A DNA stretch of 64,000 nt from an uncultured Clostridia bacterium (GCA_910579745.1 CAJTVH010000002.1:1-64000), one strand, 5' to 3'. Positions 55,783-63,928 are shown, numbered from the stretch's first letter. Program-made: numbers and translations. Notes: generated by a model from the sequence alone, not told the origin.

Positions 55783-56415
55783 TTGAACGAAAAGGACGCG
55801 GAAGATATAAAAAAAGAATTATTTGATTATTTTCGTGAAGATATAAAAAAAATAGTGGGTTCAATAATAATAGGAATGGATGAAAAATTTGAAAAGTTTA
55901 AAAACAATCAAATTGATTTACTTACTAATAGAATAGAGGAATTAGAAAAAATTATAAGCGACAGGGAAGAGGAACTTTTAAAAATAAAAATTGAGATAAG
56001 AGAGTTAAAAAAAAATAAAGATAATTCCCATTTGATTAGAGACGGGAAAATAAAGATAGAAGAAAATGTTATAAGTAATGAGAAAACAGAAGAAAATGTC
56101 AAGTTTTTTAATCTTGGAAAAATTGACAGAAGGTTTTTGAAAACAAAACTTAATTATAGCAGCGGAGATAAAGTTATGGAAGATTTAAAGGCTGATGATA
56201 AAAATAAATTTTTTTACAGAGTGGATTCGTCTGACGGATATTTTGATATTTTTCCGATTAAAGATTTGAGCAGTGATAATTTACGATATTTGGAAAGTTT
56301 TTTTTATATAGACAAGAAAAATCAGGGAGAAATCAAGGTTATTGAAGCTTGTCGTATCGCTTCTACTTCTTATGGATATTATTATTTTGTATCAAAAGGA
56401 CGTCTTATTATATAA
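55783..56415 (+). CDS. Soluble coiled-coil paralogue of the operon's membrane protein
   Basis: A 210-residue protein with no signal or membrane helix. The N-terminal half is a Lys/Glu-rich coiled coil (EELEKIISDREEELLKIKIE). The C-terminal half (about 120-210) resembles the end of the 54476 product: FFYRVDSSDGYFDIFPIKDL against FYALNCGNNKYEIYPSK, then YLESFFYID against YLSVSFFKV, ending in a short beta strand. It may compete with or cap the membrane version. The start is TTG 55783 with AGGAGGCGG upstream. A terminator separates it from the operon, so it may have its own promoter. Confidence 0.7.
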   Translation: MNEKDAEDIKKELFDYFREDIKKIVGSIIIGMDEKFEKFKNNQIDLLTNRIEELEKIISDREEELLKIKIEIRELKKNKDNSHLIRDGKIKIEENVISNEKTEENVKFFNLGKIDRRFLKTKLNYSSGDKVMEDLKADDKNKFFYRVDSSDGYFDIFPIKDLSSDNLRYLESFFYIDKKNQGEIKVIEACRIASTSYGYYYFVSKGRLII

Positions 56416-57179
56416 TTATACAGTTATTTCAATATATTCAAAGAAAGAATTACTTTTACTCAAAATTTTTCAAATTATTCTGTGATTTTTTATATTATCC
56501 ACTTTCGAGAAGTAATAGTGCTGACCGTTTAGTTATAAAGAAAAATGGTTTCTGTAAATGAGATTAGTATCAATATCCGTAAGAACCTGTAATTACGATG
56601 AGTCTATAAAGGTTAAATGATTAATAGATTTTCAAAGAAAAAAGTGAGCGAAATTTGTTCATGGGCGATCATAAACATTGCTTGCCAAATGAATCAGTAA
56701 AATTATGAACGAAAATGATTTAAGAACACCCTGAGAATTCCTTAGAATGGGAATTTTCAGGTTTTTTTGCGTTCTTGGGAAAAGTTCATAAATTATTGTA
56801 AATTATCATATTTTGAGTGCCAATTTGGGGAAAGGGGGTATCCCACAAATGGTATGTGAAAGTTTGCCTTGTTCTTTTCGTAAAAGGGGAGAAGTTTGCT
56901 TTGTGTTTCTGGCGTAGATTTATATGGATTTTCCCCAAATGGTGTTGGGGCTTATAAGTTGCCACATTTTATCAGAAAGGAATTAGGGGGATGCTGGGAA
57001 TTTGTTGATTGATGAAGGGGAAAGATTGGATTATAATTATAAAAAGGGGTAATATACTAAAGTTAATTTTATCATAAGTATTGAAAGATAGTGTCAACTA
57101 ACTTATGAAAAACTCAAGCCTAAAAAAATAGGCTTAAATGAACCTTGCGAATTATAGATATTGATTCCAGTAATCTCTC
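56416..57179. other. Gene-poor tract with G-rich stretch
   Basis: No supported gene. At 56730-56768 a stem (cctgagaattcc with ggaattttcagg) followed by TTTTTTT is a good terminator. At 56820-57060 the DNA has unusual runs of G (ggggaaaggggg, ggggga) and a minus-strand frame without start (APTPFGENPYKSTPETQSK) that I do not recognise. Confidence 0.5.
56730..56768 (+). terminator. Intrinsic terminator after the 55783 gene
   Basis: A 12-bp stem with one G-U pair, 8-base loop and a seven-T run, about 310 bases after the stop. Confidence 0.75.
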
Positions 57180-57189
57180 CGAGGGCTTA

Positions 57190-57950
57190 AGGCGTTGCTC
57201 TAAGAATTTACAATGGACCAGTCCCTTGAACCATTTTCGGATTTTGCCCGGACCTATCATAGCCTAAAGGCAGGAAAAGAGCGCGGTTGTCCTTTTTCTG
57301 CTGGGACAGGATAATCCGTGAGCCTTATGCCAATAAACTTTCGCGTCATAGGCGGCTGCGGTACTTACGAATTTCATTGCGACAAGAGGATGGTCATTGT
57401 AGCCGTCAGCGATGAACTTAAAGTTTTCCGGCTGTTCTGTGAGTCTGAGGAAAGCCATAAAAGCATGGCGGGGGATACAGGGACCACAATTTCTCGGTTG
57501 TCGGATATCTGGCAGCCGATGATGGAACGGGTAGCGGCTTTTATGATGAGTCAGACATGTGTTTTGAGGTCGTGTACTTTTATATAGGTTTCATCAGCAG
57601 TAAATACACTGCCCTTTTCTTAGGGATATTGGTCAACAAAAGGATTGATGCAGATAGCGGCAGTCTTGTGGTAATTGGCTATCTGCTGGTGGGAAACGCT
57701 GATGCTGTAAAGGTCTTTTAGGGTCTGGGAGGTTTTGCGTAAGGAGAGGCCAAGTGATGTGGAAGGGTAAGCACAGGGACAAGATGTTAGCCTTATGCTT
57801 ATTGAATTTAAGGGAGGAGTTGTTTTTAGGCAGGAAGTTTAAATTCATGCTGAAAAAATCCATCGTGATATACTCGTTGTCGCAGGTAGCTTATTGGTAT
57901 TGTGTTATGGAAACTTTTTTCTTTATTATATTACATGGTACTTTATGATA
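57190..57950 (-). pseudogene. Broken DDE transposase
   Basis: The minus strand encodes pieces of a DDE (rve-type) transposase in shifting frames. In order, these are a piece reading SVSHQQIANYHKTAAICINP, then FTADETYIKVHDLKTHV with the first catalytic Asp, then an AATRSIIGCQISDNRE piece, and finally ENFKFIADGYNDHPLVAMKF. In-frame stops and frameshifts separate them, and the C-terminal third with the final Glu is missing. The local GC is higher than the surroundings, consistent with transfer. The family resembles IS6-like elements of Clostridia, though I cannot fix it. Confidence 0.75.
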
Positions 57951-58553
57951 CGGGATGATACTAAATGATACTTTATGTTATTTACAGTTATTTATGTTCT
58001 GTATTATAATATATATAACACAAGAAATAAATTGAGTTATAAAAATATAAGATTTTTGTAGTTCATTAAATCTTTTAGAGCGTATCTGAAAACTAAAATA
58101 CGCACAAAAAAATTATAAAAAAGAAAACGAAATAGAAAGGCTTTTCTGTTTAATTGAACCGTTTTCGTTTATTTTTTAATAATTTTTTGGATATTTCGCG
58201 TATATAACTGATAGCTTATTATAGTTTTCAGATACGCCCTAAGTGAGATAACTGTTTTGTTATGATCTTTAATAAAGTTTTCTAAAAAAAATAATTTATT
58301 CTTTTTCATTTATAATTTTATTTTCCTTTTTTTTTAAATTTGTTTCAGGCCGCAAATCAAAAATTAAATATTTACTATAGAAAACACAGGCAGTCATTAA
58401 AATATCAATTAATTCAAAATATTGTAAATATTAATCGCTATTGCCATATTTTAATGGAATTGATGATTTATATACATCTCTAAATAATGTTATTCTTTTA
58501 AATTTAACAGAGCTTATGTCTTTATGCCTATATCTTGTTTAAAAAATTCTTTT
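57951..58553. other. Region holding a complete hairpin repeat, otherwise empty
   Basis: Short direct repeats of the type gatactttatgataCgg/gatactaaatgatac lie at 57940-57980. The complete hairpin repeat follows at 58075-58242. The remainder (58243-58553) is AT-rich with no supported gene. Confidence 0.5.
58075..58242. repeat. Complete 167-bp hairpin repeat
   Basis: The left end ttagagcgtatctgaaaact and the right end agttttcagatacgccctaa are inverted repeats with one mismatch over about 20 bp. Inner pairs continue: aaaaaattataaaaaa with ttttttaataatttttt, gaaaacg with cgttttc, and a central agaaaggcttttct. The entire element folds into one long imperfect hairpin. It is about 90% identical to 61255-61421 and shares its right half with 1-81. 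Confidence 0.92.
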
Positions 58554-58655
58554 TTAATTTTTTCCTTTGTCAAATATATATCTTATAACGCAGAATATTT
58601 TGAAAATTATTATATCACAAATTAACGCAAGAATAAATAATAAAAACATGTTCAA
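58554..58655 (-). CDS. 33-residue hydrophobic peptide
   Basis: A small minus-strand gene starting at TTG 58655 (or ATG 58649) behind GAGGTGAT at 58668-58661. It encodes MNMFLLFILALICDIIIFKI and then a basic tail ending RYIFDKGKN. A single membrane helix with a charged end is typical of small membrane regulators or type I toxins, but no antisense partner is proven. The good RBS supports translation. Confidence 0.45.
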   Translation of the reverse strand: MNMFLLFILALICDIIIFKIFCVIRYIFDKGKN

Positions 58656-58810
58656 TATATATCACCTCTGAATTTAATTATTTTTTTTAAATAAGCGAAG
58701 ATTGTGAATTTAATAAAATTTTGAGGTATTTTTCCATTGCCTTATATTAAGATGAATTATAAATTTAAAATTATTTTAAATTACCTATAAATCAAATTAG
58801 TATGTACTTA

Positions 58811-59185
58811 TTATTTATTATTATATTCCGACTGATAATTTCTTTCTACATAATCAGCGATGCAAGCAATAAATACTGAGTTTGAAACAGTTCCTGTCCG
58901 CTTTGATACTTGCCCTCTAAAAATTTTTAAATATTCCGCATTGCTTTGATAAAAAACACAATCTTTAGTGTATCTTATACTTCTTTCTATTTTACTTGCT
59001 GTCGCGCCCCAACTAATATAAAGTTTAGCTACTTCTGGATATAAAGATTTTGTTATTTTGTTTAAAATAGTTTTATCTTTTAAGACTAATAAAACGGCCG
59101 CTTTTGTATACTCAAAACCCTTGTTTGATATTGAACAGCCAATTTCTTTGAGCGTATCAATTAAAAAATCCTCTTTGCCTTTCAT
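58811..59185 (-). CDS. Free-standing Spo0A-type DNA-binding domain protein
   Basis: A 124-residue protein that matches only the effector domain of sporulation regulator Spo0A. It shows EIGCSISNKGFEYTKAAVLL, then KITKSLYPEVAKLYISWGAT, the recognition-helix region ASKIERSIRYTKDCVF (compare VERAIRHAIEVAW in Spo0A), and the closing NSVFIACIADYVERNY. No receiver domain precedes it, so phosphorelay control is absent. GTG 59194 overlaps the GAGGG box; ATG 59185 is the better start. It is divergent from an XRE regulator and lies in an accessory region between two copies of the hairpin repeat. Confidence 0.8.
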   Translation of the reverse strand: MKGKEDFLIDTLKEIGCSISNKGFEYTKAAVLLVLKDKTILNKITKSLYPEVAKLYISWGATASKIERSIRYTKDCVFYQSNAEYLKIFRGQVSKRTGTVSNSVFIACIADYVERNYQSEYNNK

Positions 59186-59612
59186 TTTAATCACCCTCGT
59201 TTCTTTAATAGTAATTTTAAAAATATCAGTATTAAAACAAGACAGATAATTTATTATGCGGTTATAGATTTCAACTATTGTAAATTAAAAAACTGTATCA
59301 TTACAAATCATAGTTTATATAAAATAATATAATTAATATTGACTTTATTTTACATATTAAAACATATTTATATTATACATCAGTTTAAATTTATATTCAA
59401 GCATAATCGTACCTAATAGCTAATATAATATTATCTTTTAGCAATAAATTTAATAATTTATCTATTACATCTTAACTATTAAGTATTCTATGTGTATTTT
59501 TATATGATTTTACTAATAATTATATTTGCTATAAGTAACGTTTATAGTATCAAACAGATAATTTAAACATAATTCAATAAGCTATAAGATAACATTAGGA
59601 GGTCTAAGTGAT
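59186..59612. other. Divergent promoter region, very AT-rich
   Basis: About 430 bases between the Spo0A-type and XRE genes, with GC markedly below the rest. I see no clear -35/-10 pair or inverted operator. Confidence 0.5.
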
Positions 59613-59954
59613 ATGATACTTGAAAAGGATATAGGCAAAGCAATTAAAAAGGCACGAGAACGAGAGGGACTTACACAAGAAAGTTTAGCTGAATTAATTA
59701 ATATTTCACCTACATTTCTTAGACATATTGAAACAGGAAGAAGATTACCGTCAGTGACTACTTTATATCATCTTGCTTTAGAATTAAATATGTCGGTTGA
59801 TGAAATTTTTTTCCATAGACAGATATCAACTCAATTTACTCTTATAAATATAGAAAAAAATTTATCTGAATACTCAATACAAGAATTAGCTTTAATTAAT
59901 TTACTTATTGATTCTGTTCATAAAATATTAGGAAATAAAGATAATATTCAGTAA
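59613..59954 (+). CDS. XRE-family transcriptional regulator
   Basis: A 113-residue regulator. Residues 7-62 are a Cro/C1-type helix-turn-helix (IKKAREREGLTQESLAELIN, then SPTFLRHIETGRRLPSVTTL). The C-terminal 50 residues are helical, perhaps for dimerisation. AGGAGGT at 59597-59603 sets ATG 59613. Such repressors often control mobile or accessory loci. Here it faces the Spo0A-type gene, which may be its target. Confidence 0.88.
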   Translation: MILEKDIGKAIKKAREREGLTQESLAELINISPTFLRHIETGRRLPSVTTLYHLALELNMSVDEIFFHRQISTQFTLINIEKNLSEYSIQELALINLLIDSVHKILGNKDNIQ

Positions 59955-60102
59955 TTGTAATATACATTATAAATATATTTTATAAAACTATATTATTATT
60001 GCAAATTTTAATTTTCTTAAATTATAAAAATTCTACTGAAAATTAAAATTTGTACAAAATTGACACTTGAGTTATAATGAATTAAAAAAGCGGAAAAAAG
60101 CA

Positions 60103-60712
60103 ATGGCAAATAAAATATACGAAATCAGAGATGAACAATGGGATCAAATAAAAGATATGTTTCCAAAAGCAAAACAGGCAGACCGCCAAAAGATAACAGA
60201 GTTATATTTAACGCTATATTATGGTTCGTGAGAAGCGGTGTGGCGTGGGCAGACATATCCCAAGGCGATATGGTCCTTATCAAACTGTTTACAGTCGTTT
60301 TTGCAAACAGCGTGACGATGTTACCTTTTTGCGCATTTTCAAAATTTTAAGTGAAGACGCTGATTTTGAAAATCTCAGTATTGACAGTACCTCTGTAAAA
60401 GCAGATCCACAGAGTGCGGGGTGCAAAAAAATGCTGTAAATGCTGAAAAAAATCAGTTTATCAGAGTCAGCCAAGGTGATAAAACAACTAAAATCCATGC
60501 TATCGTCGATGGTTTAGGTAATTCTGTGTGTTTTATGTTCAGCAAAGGAAAAACTCTGTTTCTGTTGTCATTGTTGATTTATTATCAGATATAGGTATTT
60601 CCGGAAATAATATTCTTTCTGATAAAGCTTACGAAACAGCTCAAATCCGCGGATATATTGAAAGTCAAAACGCAAAATATACAATTCCTCCTAAAAGTAA
60701 TTATCCATAACA
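60103..60712 (+). pseudogene. Broken IS5-family transposase
   Basis: The frame begins MANKIYEIRDEQWDQIKDMF and continues in other frames with GRPPKDNRVIFNAILWFVRS, RRYGPYQTVYSRFCKQRDDV, ENLSIDSTSVKADPQSAGCK with a catalytic Asp, then TKIHAIVDGLGN and DKAYETAQIRGYIESQNAKY. At least three frameshifts separate the parts, and the sequence stops at YTIPPKSNYP before the final catalytic Glu region. It is an inactive relic, truncated at its right end. Confidence 0.88.
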
Positions 60713-61195
60713 TTATTATCTTTTAGAATAGTATCATATGTTTTTTGAAAAATTGAAGGAAAAGCTGAATTTGATTTTCCAAGATAGCGAAACTTATGAA
60801 TAACTAAAAGTAGTTTTTTGTTTTTAGACTTTTCTAAAACCACTTCGGATAATATCTCACAATTATTTACTTTAGAATTTTTTAATAATTTCTTTTAACA
60901 AAAATCAGAAATAATATCTTTAAATGTGTTTTTGGTTTGAGTTTTACTTTCATCTATCGTTAAAAAATATAAAGTATTTTTATCTTTCATAAAAATTTTT
61001 GCATAATTCCGTTTTATCAATTCTTCTTTGTCCATAAAGGATGACAAATGAAAAACTATTTCTTAAATATTTATCATTTAAAAATTTTATTTCTTTTTCC
61101 TTGTTTATAAATTTTTTTATAAAATCACACTTCCGCAAATATTATTTTGTAAACTATATAAACATCGAAAAATTTTTTTACTTTTATCACCTCAT
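60700..61195 (-). pseudogene. Broken archaeal-type (DUF234-associated) ATPase gene
   Basis: The minus strand contains, in shifting frames, KEIKFLNDKYLRNSFSFVIL followed by YGQRRIDKTELCKNF, matching the P-loop pattern LYGRRRVGKT of these ATPases, then MKDKNTLYFLTIDESKTQTK, and KNKKLLLVIHKFRYLGKSNS, the counterpart of LVIDEFPYL. Both Walker motifs are mutated (GQRRIDKT, VIHKF), there is an in-frame stop at KDIISDFC and frameshifts, and the C-terminal part is absent. AGGTGAT precedes the original start. The 3' side abuts the IS5 relic. Confidence 0.65.
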
Positions 61196-61254
61196 TGTAT
61201 ATCAATAGTGTATAGATTTATTTTTTCATAAAAAGCTTGATTTTTATTTATTTC

Positions 61255-61421
61255 TTAGAGTGTATCTGAAAACTAAAATACGCGCGAAAAACTATAAAAA
61301 ATAAAACGAAACAGAAAGGCTTTTCTGTTTAATTGAACTGTTTTCGTTTATTTTCTAATAATTTTGTGGATATTTCGTGTATATAACTGATAGCTTATGA
61401 TAGGTTTTCAGATACGCCCTA
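61255..61421. repeat. Complete 167-bp hairpin repeat, second copy
   Basis: Same structure as 58075-58242: left end ttagagtgtatctgaaaact, right end ggttttcagatacgcccta, and central agaaaggcttttct. Differences are scattered substitutions and one inserted G in the right arm. It separates the accessory relics from the redox operon. Confidence 0.92.
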
Positions 61422-61586
61422 GCGATAGCAAGACAAATTTAACTTACTTTTGTTTTACCATAAATAAAAATATTTTGATAAAATATTTTAACTCTTTATC
61501 TGTTATAGACTTTATAATAACAAAATACTTCAAGACAAAATAATAATTTTATGATAAAATAAAAAATAAAAAGGAGAAAAATAATT

Positions 61587-62657
61587 ATGAAATCAAAGAG
61601 AAGCTTGATAAAATTTAGCTGCGCTATTTTTATGGCTATTATATTAATAGGATGCGAGGAAACAGATACAGTAAAGCAAGAAGAAGCTCAAACAGTAACA
61701 ACCTCAAGTAATTCAGAGATTTTTGAAAGCCATGAAACAGGATTGATTTTTCATATTCCAAAAGAGTATCAAGAAAAAGGTATTAAAATTGAAGGACCTG
61801 ATATTGATGAAAAAGGTCATGACTTTATTAGAATCAACTATTATTATAAACCAATTATTGATAAACTTATTGATGATATGCTGGCACTTTCACCGGAAGA
61901 ACGTACCAAACAGGCGCAACAGGAATTTTATGAAAATATGTATAAACACAGCAAGTGTTTAATGGATATTACTTTAATAAAAGAAGAGGAATATAACTCT
62001 TCTATAAAAGACGGAAAGAAACATAATGAATTATCTTATTGGAATAACGCGGAAAAATTCGGTACAAACGACGGCTATGTTTATCTTATCGCAATTCCTG
62101 AAAATGATACGGATGGTATGGAAGCGGAAGAAAAAGCTCAGTATGAGGAATGCCACGACTATATGAAAACAGCAAAAGAAAATATAGAATTTACAGAAAT
62201 AAATGAGTTGGGAAAAATGCCGAGGCAAATGCCAAAGTTTACAGCAAAGGATTTAAAAGGAAACACTGTAACTGAAAATATTTTCACTGAAAAAGATTTA
62301 ACGGTTGTAAATATATGGGGAACATTCTGTAATCCCTGCGTAGAGGAAATGCCGGAGCTTGGGGAATGGGCAAAAATTATGCCAGAAAATGCTCAGTTAA
62401 TTGGTATCATTTCTGACATTGAGAGCGAAAATGATAATATTCATTATGATTTAGCGGTGAAAATTATGGAAAAATCCAAAGCGGATTTTACTCAGATTAT
62501 AGCTAATAAAGATTTTGAAAGTGTTATGAGTTGGGTTACCGGAGTACCTACTACGCTATTTGTAGATAAGAGCGGAAAGATTATAGGAAAACCGATTGTA
62601 GGCGCTGATGTAGACGGTTATAAAAAGTTTGTGGAGGATTATTTAAATGGAAAATAA
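61587..62657 (+). CDS. TlpA-like thioredoxin-fold lipoprotein
   Basis: A 356-residue exported lipoprotein. The signal peptide ends in the lipobox ILIGC (Cys23). Residues about 45-200 form a lipoprotein-type domain of unknown role. Residues about 215-355 are a TlpA/ResA-like thioredoxin domain with the active site WGTFCNPC (Cys248 and Cys251) and the cis-proline segment WVTGVPTTLFVDKSG. It would reduce or exchange disulfides outside the membrane. AAGGAG precedes ATG 61587. It overlaps the next small gene by 11 bases. Confidence 0.9.
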   Translation: MKSKRSLIKFSCAIFMAIILIGCEETDTVKQEEAQTVTTSSNSEIFESHETGLIFHIPKEYQEKGIKIEGPDIDEKGHDFIRINYYYKPIIDKLIDDMLALSPEERTKQAQQEFYENMYKHSKCLMDITLIKEEEYNSSIKDGKKHNELSYWNNAEKFGTNDGYVYLIAIPENDTDGMEAEEKAQYEECHDYMKTAKENIEFTEINELGKMPRQMPKFTAKDLKGNTVTENIFTEKDLTVVNIWGTFCNPCVEEMPELGEWAKIMPENAQLIGIISDIESENDNIHYDLAVKIMEKSKADFTQIIANKDFESVMSWVTGVPTTLFVDKSGKIIGKPIVGADVDGYKKFVEDYLNGK

Positions 62658-62793
62658 AAAAAAGAACATATTTAAGACCGCTGTTATTTTAGTGTCCGGA
62701 ATTTTCATTTTGTATGGCTTTATGAGAGGCGAGGCGGAAGTCGTATTCAGTAAAGCGGTAAATATTTGTTTGGAATGTATTGGATTGGGGTGA
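62647..62793 (+). CDS. CD1871A-type CXXC membrane peptide
   Basis: A 48-residue protein. After a basic start (ENKKKNIFKT) comes one membrane helix (AVILVSGIFILYGFM), then RGEAEVVFSKAVNICLECIG with a CLEC (CXXC) pair near the end. I recognise the short clostridial CXXC-motif family named after CD1871A. ATG 62647 overlaps the end of the TlpA-like gene, and the ferredoxin gene follows almost at once. It could relay electrons or thiols between its two neighbours. Confidence 0.82.
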   Translation: MENKKKNIFKTAVILVSGIFILYGFMRGEAEVVFSKAVNICLECIGLG

Positions 62794-62799
62794 TTGAAA

Positions 62800-63687
62800 T
62801 TGAGACTAAAATATTCTTTGAAAAGGAAGTTATTTCAAATAATCGCCTTTGGATATTCTAATCCATATTTGATGAATTTTAGCGGAGGAAAAATATTTGG
62901 TGGAAAATGGAAACAGTTTTGCAATCCGGGATTAAATTGTTATTCATGTCCTGCTGCCAGTTTCGCTTGTCCAATAGGAGCGCTTCAGTCTGTAAACGGT
63001 TCTATGAATTTTAGTTTTAGTTTTTATGTGGTTGGTTTTTTGCTTGCGTTTGGAGTATTAATAGGGAGATTTATATGTGGTTGGATTTGTCCTTTCGGAT
63101 TATTTCAAGAATTAATAAATAAAATTCCAGCACCTAAGTTAAAACTGCCCCCAATTTTTATATATGTAAAATATATAATTCTTATAATTTTTGTTATTTT
63201 ATTGCCAATTATAGCGACTAATTATATGGGAATGGGTAAGCCTACCTTCTGTCAACTTATTTGTCCCGCGGGAACTCTAGAGGGGGGAATTCCGTTGCTT
63301 AGTACTCACCCTGAGCTAAGGCAAACAATAGGCTGGCTTTTTTCTTTAAAAATGTTTATATTAATTGCTACAATTTTAGGATGTATACTAATATATCGTT
63401 TTTTCTGCCGAACACTTTGTCCGTTGGGCGCTATTTACGGACTAATGAATAAAATAAGTATTTATCATTTAGAAATTAATAAACATAAATGTGTCAACTG
63501 CGGAAAATGTAAAAATATTTGTAAAATGGAAGTGGATCCTGTAAAGGCGCCAAATTCTATGGAATGTATTCGTTGCGGCGAATGTGCAAAAACTTGTTCT
63601 AAAAACGCGATTTATTTAGGATTTAAAACCCAAACACCTTCTTTATCAGAAAATATGTATGAAAATAAAAATCAAAATTTATCTTAA
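62800..63687 (+). CDS. Polyferredoxin-type 4Fe-4S membrane protein (NapH/CcdA-partner-like)
   Basis: A 295-residue membrane protein with about five helices. Cysteine motifs face the membrane surface: CNPGLNCYSCPAASFACPIG, CGWICPFGLFQE, CQLICPAGTLEGG and CRTLCPLGAIYG. The C-terminus carries two 4Fe-4S clusters, CVNCGKCKNICKMEVDP and CIRCGECAKTC. Such proteins pass electrons through the membrane. With the TlpA-like lipoprotein it probably drives an extracytoplasmic thiol pathway. GGGGTGA at 62787-62793 suits TTG 62800; TTG 62794 is immediately against it. Confidence 0.88.
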   Translation: MRLKYSLKRKLFQIIAFGYSNPYLMNFSGGKIFGGKWKQFCNPGLNCYSCPAASFACPIGALQSVNGSMNFSFSFYVVGFLLAFGVLIGRFICGWICPFGLFQELINKIPAPKLKLPPIFIYVKYIILIIFVILLPIIATNYMGMGKPTFCQLICPAGTLEGGIPLLSTHPELRQTIGWLFSLKMFILIATILGCILIYRFFCRTLCPLGAIYGLMNKISIYHLEINKHKCVNCGKCKNICKMEVDPVKAPNSMECIRCGECAKTCSKNAIYLGFKTQTPSLSENMYENKNQNLS

Positions 63688-63765
63688 ATAAAGAAAAGCT
63701 GTATTAATATTTGTAAATATTTATAGATTACAAAACGTACTATATAATAATTTGAATTAGTCATA

Positions 63766-63928
63766 TATAGTCAAACAACTTGAAAACGAGCAAAAGTAGG
63801 ATAGCTGAAAATTATTTTCGCGAGGCGACGTAGGGAGAGCATAGTCAGCCGCCTATGCCGATCGACGGCAACGATGTAAAAGGATTTTCAACCGCCGAAC
63901 TTTCTTATTTTTGAGTTGTTTGACTATA
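63766..63928. repeat. GC-rich element with terminal inverted repeats
   Basis: The ends are tatagtcaaacaact and its inverted counterpart agttgtttgactata (15 bp). The inside is much richer in GC than the flanks and includes gcgaggcgacgtagggagag and cgatcgacggcaacgatg, with secondary imperfect pairing (ctgaaaat near the left, attttcaaccgccgaa near the right). There is no ORF. It looks like a miniature inverted-repeat element of about 163 bp or a mobile structured RNA. Confidence 0.75.

Noticed and set aside
57318..57587. 89-residue plus-strand frame over the transposase relic
   Set aside because: The minus strand of the same interval carries recognisable transposase pieces (AATRSIIGCQISDNRE, FKFIADGY); the plus frame is its shadow.
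57754..57948. 64-residue plus-strand frame
   Set aside because: It overlaps the N-terminal part of the minus-strand transposase relic and has no family features.
60060..60078. TTGACA followed by TATAAT before the IS5 relic
   Set aside because: The spacer is only 7 bases, far too short for a sigma-A promoter.
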